From positions 55,837,865 through 55,901,864 of the forward strand of contig NC_092874.1 of NCBI RefSeq assembly GCF_028372415.1: a DNA stretch of 64,000 nt. The letters run 5' to 3'. This document shows positions 37,340-49,045 of the stretch, in pieces (the first letter of the stretch is position 1; every line of letters begins with the position of its first letter). This DNA comes from Notamacropus eugenii (Eukaryota > Chordata > Mammalia > Diprotodontia > Macropodidae). Both the position numbers and the translations under genes were made by a program. The notes beneath the pieces were generated by a model, which worked only from the letters and a program-made list of their open reading frames with translations, was not told the DNA's origin and did not search any database.

Positions 37340-37995
37340 TAGGGCAAAATGGAGAAAGTATGGGAATTAAAGAGGATCTGAGTTCAAATTCTGGCTTTGC
37401 AACTTATGGATGTGTGTTTTAGGACCAGATCTTCTCTGCTTCTCCAGCTTTCATTTTAAAATGAGGTTAAATTTAAAGAGATTCTAAGGTCCCTGTCAGC
37501 TTTAAATCTACGATCCTATGAAGCTGTTAAGAGGACTTCATCATTATTTGTATAATAATTATAAAATAAGAAAATCAAGTTGATAAGAAAGATGAATTTC
37601 CATTTTTCAGGCATTACCTAGCTGTACTATACACATATGCCTATAACATAACCCCTACCCTGTCATGTCTCCTAGGCTAGTATCTGTATGAAGTAAGTGC
37701 TTAACGTTTGTATTTTGTGATATTGTTTTTGACAGTCTGTCTGGTCTTTGAGGACAAGGGACCATATTTTATTTATCTGTGAATCTCTCCTAATCCCCAT
37801 GGCATAGTATCATGTTCATAGTGGGTACTTAATAAATCACTGAGGAATTGAATTATTAAAAATTATCTATGTGTATGTATGTGCATATGTGTATATCTCT
37901 ATATAGGCAAACATATATCTACTACTGATGACCCATGAGGTCCTCTCCAGCTCTAGATCTAGGAGGTCTGTACTGGAAGCAGGCTTTAGTACTAG
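37340..37995 (+). repeat. MIR, L2 3' end and MIR tail
   Basis: 37340-37520 is a MIR (gaggatctgagttcaaattc). 37660-37860 is L2 (ggacaagggaccatatttta, then gtgggtacttaataaatcac). 37930-37990 looks like a MIR tail (gaggtcctctccagctctag). Confidence 0.6.
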
Positions 37996-38259
37996 ACTTT
38001 GAAAAAAAGCCCAGTAGAGCCAGGCAGAGAATATGATTTTTGAAGACTAATTAATAGACAAAATGACTTTTAATGATTCAACTTCAGCTCCAGGTTTCCC
38101 CACATATTAAAACAAAAAAGATCCCAAAGCATATAATTTTTAAAAAGCAGATTTATATTCCTATTTTACTTAGGCTAGTATTAAAATTGGTGTGATAGCA
38201 TGCTATTTTAAATCATCCTTGCATTCTTATCTTCCTCCCTAAGGGTCTGATAGAATATT

Positions 38260-38700
38260 TTATAGGCTCATAGGAAGATTGATAGGGAGCTGATAGCGAC
38301 TCAAGAAGTTAATCACTCCAACCCCTTTGCTTTTTAGATGGGGAAACAGCTCCAGAGATGCTAAGTAATCTTGTGCAGGTCATAGGTAGCAGAGCTGGAA
38401 TTCAACCCAAATCCTTTGATTCTAATTCCAGCATCTTTTCCTGAGTTTGCCCACCTAAAGTCTTTTTCTCCTCCAAGCCATTCTCCATTCAGTCACTAAA
38501 GTGATTTTTTCTAAAATGTAGGTCAGACCATGTAAATCCCCTCCCCAATTATTTCTGGGATCAATATAAAATCCTCTGTTTGATATTAAAAGCCCTTCAC
38601 AACCTAACCTCCTCTTACCTTTCCAATCTTCTTATACCTTGTTCCCCTCCATGTACAGTAGAGGTACCTAATAAATGCTTACTGATTAGATCATATTTCC
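38260..38700. repeat. MIR-like element (antisense) and L2 fragment
   Basis: 38260-38450 shows ctttttagatggggaaacag and agcagagctggaattcaacc. 38465-38700 shows aaatgtaggtcagaccatgt, then ttaaaagcccttcacaacct, which is L2-type. Confidence 0.6.
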
Positions 38701-38814
38701 TTGCATCTATGGTTTCCCAAATGCTTATACTGTGACCTGTACATAGTAGGCATTCAAAAGCATTTGTCGAATGAATATTTAGACATGCTACATGTACCAA
38801 CTCAAATTTGGAAC

Positions 38815-38935
38815 TTGGGAGGCAGTCCCACTCCAACTGCGTGATGCCTTGGGGTCCCAATAAACTTCTTTTGTCTACTTTTCCTGATTTTGCCGTTAAT
38901 CGACTAACCAGAATTTTCTTTTAACACAGCAGTTG
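38815..38935 (+). mobile_element. Possible LTR end (R-U5 remnant)
   Basis: The text gggtcccaataaacttcttt followed by a T-rich stretch and an aaca end resembles the polyadenylation region and U5 of an endogenous retrovirus LTR. It is a fragment; the family is not identified. Confidence 0.3.
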
Positions 38936-39039
38936 AGTGAATTGCTTTACCCAACCCAGCAGCCTAGTGACCCGTCACAGCTGAGAAACCAAGACACCAC
39001 ACCTGTCAAGGAGCTACTCCTTGAGTATATCGCTGAGCA

Positions 39040-39240
39040 AGGAAGCGATGCCACACCCAGAAATGAACTTGAGAATCCTGGGCACTTATGAACTGACGCA
39101 GAATGAAATGGATAGAACCAATAGGCCAATTTATCCTGAGATAACACTGCAAAGAAAAAAAATCAACTTTCAAAACAATGACCAACTAACGCTCTGGAAG
39201 ATTCATGATGAGGCATAAAAGGTTAAAGGTCATAAAGATC
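39040..39240 (+). repeat. L1 3'-end fragment
   Basis: It shows gaactgacgcagaatgaaat, then agaaccaataggcc and gattcatgatgaggc, the order of the region after ORF2 in marsupial L1 elements. Confidence 0.6.
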
Positions 39241-39529
39241 ACCTCCTGACACAAAGGTTATAGACAAAAAATACAAAAGAAACAAATGGTTTTGGACACG
39301 ACCACTCTGTGGATTCATTTTAATTGATTATGCTTAATTGTTCAGGGAGCTTGTCAGCCAAATAGCCTGGGAAGTTTTAGTGCCAGAAAGTATTATTTTG
39401 GGAAAATAAAAATAAGGTTTTAAAATAAAAGTGCCCACCTGAACCAAACTATAATTGTTGATATAATGTCATCATTTTCAGGAAAATTCTCTCTCTTTCT
39501 CTCTCTCTTTTGGTCTCAAACATTCCAGG

Positions 39530-39870
39530 ATTGAACAATTCTTAGGAATGGATTAATATTACAAGATTGTTTTTAAGTTGCTAGGCAACACCAAAAAAAT
39601 AAATGTCCGTGTTCTGAGATCACTGGCATTCTTTATTCTTCCCACTCTGAGTGCATTTTGTTATCTGGCCGTGTGCCATTTGGACAAATGCAGTGAGCTG
39701 AATCCCAGCTACTGTTTTACTTTACCTGTGGAGGCAAAAATATAGCAATTTGTACCTCTGAATAATGAATCGTATCTGACAAGGTGGAATCGGAGCTCTT
39801 TGGCAGGGTGCACTCTCTTGCTGGACCGATTACATGTCTTACTGGAATTCAAGCATTGAGTTTTGGAGTT
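39530..39870. other. FAM171A1: Repeat-free intronic block, possible conserved non-coding element
   Basis: The block is free of recognisable repeats and less AT-rich than its surroundings, without a coding frame. That is all I can see; conservation is a guess. Confidence 0.2.
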
Positions 39871-40215
39871 CCTTTGTCATTTCAAATATGCTTTTTTCCT
39901 ATGGTATCTTCACAGGTAAACTGTCTTTTTTTTTTTTTTTTTGCAGGGTTGGGGAGATAATTATATGATAGAAACCACTGACCATTTTATGGGCAATTTT
40001 AATATCTGGGAAGGAACAGCTGGTGTTCACAGGAAAAAAAATTTTCTTTGTTTCTAAGGAATATGTCAATATACTAGGGGGGAAGTACCCAAACTCTCCT
40101 TAGTATAATTTTTCTAATTACAGATAAATCAGAATTATGCTAAATCAGGAAATGCCTCTCTTTCTGCTTACTTCCCTTTGTACTGCTTCCAATGACAAAG
40201 GAAACACAATCTACC

Positions 40216-40258
40216 TATCTCAAAAAACAAAACAAAACAAAACAAAACAACAAAAAAC
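40216..40258. repeat. (CAAAA)n microsatellite
   Basis: Tandem caaaa units; similar runs lie at 52111-52137 and, as (TTTTG)n, at 49928-49946. Confidence 0.9.
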
Positions 40259-41104
40259 ACCCAACACATTTAATTGACCTCATAGATGCCAAATACTTTT
40301 GTTTCTCAATTACTCTAGCAAAGGACCCCCTCCTTTTTCACTCACCACTGCAACATAAAATGCAATACATCTTGCACCTCTAATTTAGATACTGTACCTT
40401 TTGTATCCAAATATGTCACATCGAATCTACACTCATGGTTTATGGTATGTATAGAAAAGGACAAGCCATTCCTAGCTGCATTCCCTTAAAGCTGTAACCT
40501 CCATTTCTGTGTACCATGAAGGAAAAACTGCCTCATTTTCCACCCACCCCCACTGAAATAATTAAAAAAACAAGTTGGGATCTACATTTTTGTTCTTCTT
40601 CCACAGGCAAGGCTCTTCTAGCCACAACTTACCTAAAGGGCTAATTAAATGTGGGCAGTAGCAACAGAACTGTCCACTGGTTGAAGCAGAGACAAATCTA
40701 CTCTGTTACAATTATGACACCGTACTCCTGAATGCCTGATACGAATGCTCCATACATGATAATAAAAAAAAGCAGGTTTTGAGTAACTACTATTTCTATA
40801 GAAACACACCCTCAACAAGAAAGCTTTTTTTGTTGTTGTTGGGGGGAAGGGGACATGAGCAATTAAAACTGAATCCCACAATGTAGCTTCATTCTAAATA
40901 TGGAGAAGCATTAATGACATTTGGAAAATCAGGATTTTCCAAATTCTAAAAAAAAATCATCTAAAAGATGATACAAATCAGATGATTAGAGAAATTCAGG
41001 AATCTCCAAACAAAGGTATCCATGAACTTCATTGAGCTAGCTTTCTTTGTAACTTTCAGTCAGGCATTTTTTTCTCTGATTTTCAAATTGAGCATTTTTC
41101 ATTT

Positions 41105-42440
41105 TTCCTTTTTTTAATATAATTTTATTCCCCCCCCATTACATGTAAAGGCAATTTTCAGTGTTCATTTACAAGATTTTGAGTTCCAAATTTTTCTCCC
41201 TTCCTTCCCTTATTCCTAAAATGGTAGGCAACTTGATGTAAGTTATACATGTGCTATCACGTAAAACATACTTCCATATTAGCCACAGATGTGAAAAAAG
41301 AAAAAAAACAAAAAAGAATAAAATAAATGAAAAAAGTATGATTCAATCTGCATTCAGAGTTTATCAGTTCTTTATCTGGGTGGAGATAGCATTTTCCTTC
41401 TTGTGTTCTTTGTATTTGTCTTAGATCCTTGTGTTGCTAAGAAGAGTTGGGTCATTTATAATTAGTCATCACATAATGTTGTTGACATTGTAAAGAATGT
41501 TTTCCTCATTCTGCTCATTTCATTTTGCATCCAGTTTGAACAAATCTTTCTAGGTTTTTCTGAAATCTTCCTGTTCATCATTTCTTACCGCACAATAGTA
41601 TTCCATCGCATTCTTATACCACAGCTTGTTCAGCCATTCCCCAATTGATGGGCATCCTCTCAGTTTCCAATATGTTGCCATCATGGAAAGGGCTACTGCT
41701 ATAAATAATTTTGCATCTGTAGGCCCTTGGGATACAAACATAGTAATGGTATTGCTGGATCAAAGGGTATGCAGTGTTTGGTTGTCCTTTGAGTATAGTT
41801 CCAAATGGCTCTCTAGAATGGTTGGATCAGTTCACAACTCCACCAACAGTTCATTAGTGTCCCAATTTTCCCACATCCTCTATTTATCATTTTCTTTTTT
41901 TTTTGTCATATTAGTCAATCTGATAGGTGTGACGTGGTACCTCAGTGTTGTTTTAATTTGCATTTCTCTAATAAAAAGTGACTTAGAGTATGTCTTCATA
42001 TGCCTATACATAGCTTTGGTTTCTTCATCTGAAAACTACTTGTTCATATCCTTTGCTCATTTACCAATTAGGGAATGGTATGTATTCTTATAAATGTGAT
42101 TCAATCCCTATATATTTGAGAAATGAGGAATTTATCAGAGACACTTGCTGTAAAGACTGTTTCCCAGTTTTCTGTTTTACTTCTAAGCTTGGTTGCATTG
42201 GTTTTGTTTGTGCAAAAGCTTTTAAATTTAATATAATCAAAATTATGTATTTTACATTTCATAATACTCTTTATCTCTTGCTTGGTCATGGACCTGTAAT
42301 AATTTAACTTCTCCTTTAAGAATTTAGGTGCTATGCCACTTGGTGCATATATATTTAGTACTGATATTACTTCACTGTCTTTGGTACCTTTTTAGCAAAA
42401 TGTAGTATCCTTCCTTATTTCTTTTAATTAGGTCTATGCA
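41105..42440 (-). repeat. L1 LINE 3' part, antisense
   Basis: The minus strand carries the C-terminal part of L1 ORF2 in degraded frames. CPSIGEWLNKLWY and AMEYYCAVRNDE (41550-41741) match human CPTMIDWIKKMWH and TMEYYAAIKNDE. FKSFCTNKTNATK (42101-42289) matches LKSFCTAKETT. The 3' end lies near 41105. The piece 42310-42440 is an earlier part of ORF2, so the copy also has an internal deletion. It is a dead 5'-truncated element. Confidence 0.85.
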
Positions 42441-42449
42441 GTCAGGCAT

Positions 42450-42790
42450 TCTCACTTCAAACCCACTGACCTAGTTTTCTGCTAGCAAGTGACCATTCCC
42501 AGAGGCAACAAGGCAACATGCTGTCTGAAAAGCTATTACACATACAAGAATAACCATCTGCTTATTCCCTGTCCTGCTGGAACTCAATCATCTCCTAACA
42601 GGTTAAAGAGAGCGTAAATCTGATACTCTCCTAAAGCAAGCTGAAATAATTCTCACTCACTGCCTGGGGTTCCTTGGATACAGTGCACTTATCAACCCAT
42701 GGATGAGCATGATCGCTTTAATTTGGTGAGACCCAATAAAGATAAACATTTGCTTTTTAGAGTGTAACTGACTGTGTCTTCTCACATGAT
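42450..42790 (+). mobile_element. Possible solo LTR or LTR fragment
   Basis: The region ends with gagacccaataaagataaac and a T-rich part leading to gtcttctcaca, which resembles the polyadenylation signal and U5 of an ERV LTR. Ends and target duplication could not be fixed. Confidence 0.3.
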
Positions 42791-43309
42791 TGATGTTGAA
42801 CAGTGCATTCATTTTATTTTCTGAATTTGCCCTATTCCATCAGATACTACCCCCCCCCCCCACTCAAGAATGCCTTCATAGCATCCAAAGAGAAACTCTA
42901 ACAAAGCATGAGATATATTGACTCTAGCAAGTGACCTGGACTTTGCCCAAGACCCCACAGCAAGGTGTTTATTTGGCAGCGAAAATTCCGTTCTGATCCC
43001 CAACAATGAGTCTGTGTGTTCTTGCTTTACTTTTTAAATAACGAATTCTACTTGCTGGCACATATGCAGTACCAACCTGTTGATTCTTAAGGTCATTTGT
43101 AGTGATGGGCAAACTCCAACTTTATTTGTTTTCCAAGGTAGATTTAATCTGTGAAATCTGCAACAGGAACTGAATGGAGGGTGAAAGAAAGGTTATCTGT
43201 AGGGTAGGTTCTAATCATCCTATGAATGAGAATAATGACAGATGTTGGTAACTGTGTGGCTTTAAGAAAGTTTTATCCTTTATCCTTGTGGATCTCAGTT
43301 TGCTCCAGA

Positions 43310-43755
43310 GGCAGAGAAGTGGTGCAATGGATGGATGCTTGACTTGGATGGGTAGGTTTACTAGCTGCATGACCTAGGACAAATTTTAACATCTTGAACC
43401 TCAGTTTCTTCTGTAAAATGAGGTTAAGAGTATCTTGGTTCACAGGATTGTTGTCAGGATCAAATGTGACCATTAAACAAACCTTTAAGGATTAGGAGAG
43501 GGAAAAAGCATTATCATATAACCTATTATGTGCCAGGTACCATGTTAGGCATTTTTACAAATGATCTCATTTGATTCTCATAACATACCTTGGGAAGCAG
43601 GTACCATTATTATCCCCATTTTACAGTTAAGGAAACTGCGGCAAACAGAAATTAAATGACTTGGCCAGGATCACACCACACAACCTGATTTGAACTCAGG
43701 TCTTTCTGACTCCAGTCCCAGGGGTCTATCCACTGAGTCACTGTTGCATGGGGTG
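43310..43755. repeat. MIR/CORE-SINE pair, sense then antisense
   Basis: 43310-43490 is sense (gaagtggtgcaatggatgga, then tctgtaaaatgaggttaaga). 43500-43755 is antisense (tgatctcatttgattctcat, then tttgaactcaggtctttctg). They form an inverted pair with almost no spacer. Confidence 0.8.
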
Positions 43756-43984
43756 CAAACTGAAGCCTATATTGATGGCCATGAGAATGATGATGATAAT
43801 GTTAGATCCACAGAGAGTCCACTGATTCATAGTGAATACCTACTTTGCCAGTTAAACAAGTAACACAGTTAAGTAAAAAGACATCCATTTTATCCTTGTC
43901 TGTAATAGAGATATATATTATAATATTTTAAAATTATACATAATTTTAATCAATTTAAATTATATATAATAGATATAATAGTCT

Positions 43985-44600
43985 CTCAGTACCCCCAACC
44001 AATTCTAAAACCTGTTGATCTGTACTGATACAGCAAGATCCCTATATCACTGAAATTATAGGTGAAATCCAAATAGAAACAGTATTAGCTGCAACTCTGC
44101 CTGTGATGGCCCCATGTGGACCAAGAGCATTGTATCCTCCTAATAAAAAAGGAAAGGGATTTTTATGAGAACTGGACCCTGCCTTTTGTGCTAACCACAA
44201 CTGTGACTCAGCTAAGAAATAGCCCTGCAAGCTCCCAATGCTTGTTTCCCCATGTCTGTGGATCATGGAAGCTCTGGTCCTTGATCCTTATAAAGAGGGA
44301 TTGGTGTGGGAATCCTGGCTTTATATTTAAACAGCACCTGTCTTCCATCCTACTTCTCAGGTGTGTCTACTGCTTTTCTATTCATCTGGATTTCTTGGCT
44401 TTGCAACACAGATGCTGTCAGTTTGTCTGCAGGGTTAAAAATCTCTATGCTTGTTTGCTCCCAATTAACAAAGGGGAATTGACTTGGCTGTTTCACAATG
44501 GAATGTATTCTCAACTCCATCCAGGAACTGGGAGGGGAGCTAGCCTTGCTGCTGGCAGGCAGCCGAGTGACTCCAACCTTTGATTGGGTATACTTTTGGT
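43985..44600. other. Unassigned intronic DNA with a 155-codon open frame
   Basis: A plus-strand frame runs 44116-44583 but its translation resembles no family I know, and the flanks show no splice or promoter logic. Preceded by an AT-rich patch (43905-43980). I do not call a gene. Confidence 0.3.
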
Positions 44601-44754
44601 AGTGGGGGAAGGGATGCTTGGGCTCTAAGCTTTAGCTCCCCACCCTAAGCAGGAAAGAATCTAATCAAGTTTCTAATGCAGACACATTATAGAAAAAGCA
44701 GGGGCACAAAAATGCTAATTTTGTTAGGAAACAACTATGGCATGAGGACTAGGA

Positions 44755-45160
44755 ACGTAGAATTATGGAATCATAAGAAAGAATGTCAGAGCTGGAGGAG
44801 CCTTGTGAAAGCAGCTAAGTCTAAAGCCCTCATTTTACAGATGAGGGGACAGATTCAGTGATCAAGTCACTTGTCCAAGGTCAAGGACAAGTTAGTGGCA
44901 GAGCCTGAATCTCAGTGCAGTGCTCTAGAAGGCAGCTATGCACAGAATATTGAACCTGGATTCAGGATGACCCAAGTTCAAAGCTGCTGTCAGATTATTA
45001 CTAGTTGGGTGATCCTGGGCAAGCCACTGAGTCTAGGTCTGCCTTAGTTTACTCACACGTATAACAGGGATAATAATAACTCTCACCTCAAAGAGATGTT
45101 TTGAGGCTTAAATGAAACAACATACATCAAGTGCTTTGTAAGTCTTAATGATGACAACAG
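44755..45160. repeat. MIR-like SINE pair, antisense then sense
   Basis: 44755-44935 is antisense (cattttacagatgagggga, then acttgtccaaggtcaaggac). 44936-45160 is sense (gatgacccaagttcaaagct, then gtgatcctgggcaagccact). Confidence 0.72.
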
Positions 45161-45259
45161 CTCTGATTTCTTAGTACTTTATGGTGCTACCTAACATTAA
45201 GGGAGGCAGGCAGGAGGTTTTCCATCACCTTTAAAGATATATGTTCTGAATGAAACTCT

Positions 45260-45410
45260 GCCTAAATTATGGAGCTTTTTCGGAGTGTCCACCATGTGCC
45301 AGGCATTGTGCTAAGTGCTGGTGATACAAACACAAAAGGGAAGCAATCTTCATTCTCTAGGAGCTTAAATTCTAAATGGGGAAAAGATGTCAGAGAGTGC
45401 CCCACAGTAG
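45260..45410 (+). repeat. Dispersed L2-like repeat fragment
   Basis: It shows caccatgtgccaggcattgt, then gctaagtgctggtgatacaa and ctaggagcttaaattctaaa. Confidence 0.6.
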
Positions 45411-45881
45411 CCTTGCTGGACAGGACATGATTGGAGTCTCTAATGAAATAAGGTATTCACAAACGTCTAAATTTTCCTGTTTTTTTTAACCAGACAAAAC
45501 ATTATGTGTGGCTGCTGGTTCACTTGATGTAGGATAATCTGAGTTGGGCAGGTCTCCAGAGAACGATGACTCCAATCTCTTTAATACTGCCCCACTGGAT
45601 CGGTGGCTATGGTGAGGCCAAAGATCATCCAGTTAGCTAGTACTGAGCCCAATTGTCTACCAACCCTGGGCAGCACTTGCTGGCAAACTTGATCTTGGCC
45701 CTTCAGGTCTTCTAGAAGAAAAAAAGCCTTCTGGAAGCAGAACAAATATGGGTGCAGGTAATTCCCAAGGAGAAAGCTCCCTCTACCAATGGAAATCAGC
45801 ACATGCTCAGCAACTTAAGAGTCTTCAGAATGTTGCCTGTATACTGAAAGGTTAAATATCTTGTCCCAGATCACAAGGAGG

Positions 45882-45887
<6 letters not shown>

Positions 45888-45964
<77 letters not shown>
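45888..45964. repeat. (TG)n(AG)n compound microsatellite
   Basis: About 38 bp of pure TG followed directly by about 38 bp of pure AG. Confidence 0.97.
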
Positions 45965-45968
<4 letters not shown>

Positions 45969-46210
45969 GGCATTTATTAAGTGCCAAATACTATGCTAAG
46001 TGCCTTACAGAAACTATCTCATTTGATCCTTACAACCATCTTGGGAGGTAGGTACTAGTGTGGTCTTGTTTTATAGCTGAGTAAACTGAGGCAGGGAGAG
46101 GGTAAGGGACTTGCCCGGGATCACCCAGCTAGTAATTCTCTGAGGCAGGTTTTGAACTTGGGTCATCCTGACTCCAGGCCCACCTCTCTGTGCCACCTAA
46201 CGTCACATAT
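45965..46210 (-). repeat. MIR/CORE-SINE, antisense
   Basis: It shows tcatttgatccttacaacca, gagtaaactgaggcaggga and gggacttgcccgggatcacc, ending at the tRNA-like head (ctctgtgccacctaa). Confidence 0.87.
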
Positions 46211-47199
46211 CCTTAAGAGTTAGATATAAGACTTAACCCAGGTTTTCCTGACTTAGATCCTGCCTTCTAAACCTTACTCCAAGCTACTCTTGCTCTTATA
46301 ATGATGCTCTTTCCATTTTCTAGCTTTGCTTTTACTTTTAATTCTGTTTACATTTTCTTCATTTCTTCCCCTGAGCTACATAGCATTAGGTCTGTACTCA
46401 GGGAGGAACAGTGGGAGGTCAAAAGTGATTCCAGGTGGCACCCTACCTCCAAGCTGGGCCAGCCATTGAGAAAGACTTTTAAAACAAAAAAAATGTAATT
46501 TATCTCACTTCTGAGGGCAATAGTGAGTAAGGCAGTCAGTAAGTTTAAAGACACAAAGCAACCTGGGTCAAGATACCGGAAGAGGGGCTAGGATTAAAAC
46601 TGAAGCATTTTTTCCAGCTCTTTCTCAGTTGGGTTTTGAAGGAATATGGAGGACAAACATGTCAGACACATCAAATGTAAGTTCCAAAATGCATTCAAAA
46701 GCCAAATGAATTGTTTTGAATTTTCCAGTGTTTTGGATTATCCAAACCACTGTTCTCCTCCACTGGTGCAGATAATTGAGAATGATAAATAAATAGCAGT
46801 CTTTTTATGTTCAAAGTTATAGCTGCTGACTGGCTTGTGATATTGATATGCATGTATGCTGAAAGCACCAGTGTTTTTTCCCCACATTGCAGGCACACAA
46901 AGAATGTCCCTTGGTTTGCAAAAGCTTTTTGTTCTAAGATCTTCAAGCTGTTTACCAACATTGAGGACAGCTCTGAACTGGGACATATCATGCAGTGCTT
47001 GGGATGGATGATTAGGAACTCCTACTTATGGGTTAAGAAGGCAGTCTTGCCCATAACTCTTTAGCAGGAAAAAGCATTGTGGTCTTGTGGACTCACATAT
47101 TTGAGGATCTGGTGATCCCTGAGATTCTACAAAAGCCAAGAAAGCATGAGAATATCCAACACGATTAAATTATAAGCTTCTTTTAAACATACCATGTAG

Positions 47200-47430
47200 C
47201 TGAAATATCAATAACAATAGCTCTGCAGTACTGTTAGGTTTCCAAAGCACATTCATCACAACAGCCTCATGAAGTGGATAGTAAAAATATTATTATAGTT
47301 ATTTTACACATCCAGGAGGCAGGGAAACTTGTTTAGGATCATGGCTAGTAAGGCAATGTTTGAATTCAAGTCCCCTGATTTCCCTTTCAAGTGCAACATT
47401 TTATTCGTTGTACCATGCTGCCTCTTAGAA
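47200..47430 (-). repeat. MIR, antisense, degraded
   Basis: It shows acaacagcctcatgaagtgg, then ggatcatggctagtaaggca, then tttgaattcaagtcccctga and gttgtaccatgctgcc. Confidence 0.65.
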
Positions 47431-48599
47431 ATCACTTGGTGGCAGTGCCCTACTGTGAATTTGCTTGTATTCATGGTAAATTGTTTCACTGGTATCCCTG
47501 AATCTCTTAGTCTAACAAAAACCTGGTACTTATTTCATGATGATATCAAATATTAGGAAAAGTGCTCTGAAATAATCAGAATAGGACTGCTACCTAAGTT
47601 CCTAAATTATAATGACACTGAAAACCTTCACAAAGTCCCTACAAGGGGAATAAAAGACAATGAAAGGATTTTTTTAAACTATCCCAGCGAACACTGCACT
47701 TATCGTCACCTGAAGCATTGCCAAGGCAGCAAACCATGATCTCGAAGCAGATGTCAACATCACTAAGTCCCCAAATGGTAAATATCAGGCTCTTTACTCT
47801 AAGAGGGCCCTGCCAACATTGACTTTGGGCCTATTAAATCTGCAAGTGATGGCAATAGTGGCAACTGATTCGCAAGGGTGATTCTCTTTTATACTTTTTT
47901 AAACAACCTGCAAAATTGTATTAATTTTCAAATGTATTTTGTACCTCCCTCTTTAAGAAGCTAAAGCATTATGTAATGAGTTTTAGAGAGATTATATTAA
48001 TGAAACCATAAGCTAACAAAAAACTTTTAGTTCATTAAGGGGTAGTTTTTAGTTATCTAGAAAACTCCTGTAGAATGCTGTATTGTCCAATGATGCTGGA
48101 TAAAGAAGAGGTTAAAAACTCCCAAATAATCTCCTAAATTCTGCAAGAAAGAACTGAACCCCTAAATAGAGAAAAGGAATAAAATTTTATGTCAGCATTC
48201 TTTTTCAAATAAGCACCACTTAATTTTTTAGCATGTCAATTTTTTGATCCACAAATATGGATGAACAATATTAAAACATTTTGTACTGTAGGCGGTGAGA
48301 ATTTTAACACTGATTTCATCAGTATGTAAAGTTATTTTTTCTTGTTTTTAAGTACACTGTTGGTAAGAATGTTAACAAAAACAAAAAAAGGTTTATTTAG
48401 ATCTTCTGAAAGCACAAGGAGGCTCAAACAAGGCTGAAGTAGATGGAGTGGTGATGATGATGTTGGAGGGCAATGAGATGTGTAAACCACTGAACTCTTA
48501 TTTTGTTTTTGTTTTCTCTTCTAAAGAGAATGAACTGGGTAGGATAAAATAAAGGTTGTGAGCAAAGAGTATAAACCCCAATAAGTAAGGAGATAGGTA

Positions 48600-49045
48600 G
48601 CATTCAATTTTTTCCAAGGAAGTCATCTCTCCAGAAAAAGCTGATCATCCTAGGATACCAAAAGAGCAAGCTGGCATATTTGTTGAACCACTGTTGATGA
48701 TCCTTGAAAGACCTCAGAATTCAGAGAGATACTATCAAGGGGGAGAAGGACAAAGGCTAGCCCAATTTTCCAAAAACAGGAAAGCATGAGTCTGAAAACT
48801 ACACACTTATGAGCTTAACTTCTATTCCTGGAAAAACTCTAAAACATATGATTAAGGAGATAGTTTGTAAATATTTAGAAAGGAAAGCAGCGATCATTAT
48901 ATGTCAGCATGGTCTTATCAAAAATAGTTCACTGCGGACTAACCTCATTTCCTGTTTTGATAGGATCTATAGATTGGTCAATCAAAAGAATGCTATAGAT
49001 AGACACAAAAGGTGTGTCCCTTTCAGATTTCAGTAAATTTGTGGT
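48600..49045 (+). repeat. L3/CR1 LINE reverse transcriptase remnant
   Basis: The translation at 48809-49036 reads SLTSIPGKTLKHMIKEI, then QHGLIKNSSLRTNLI. This is the CR1/L3 reverse transcriptase block (remembered consensus SLTSVPGKVMEQII, QHGFTKGKSCLTNLI). Confidence 0.8.

Noticed and set aside
41626-42093. Plus-strand open frame of 155 codons
   Set aside because: It is the antisense of a degraded L1 ORF2; the minus strand carries the L1 protein signature.
44116-44583. Plus-strand open frame of 155 codons
   Set aside because: No recognisable domain, no splice sites or promoter logic, and flanked by old repeats. A faint impression of retroviral text was too weak to claim.
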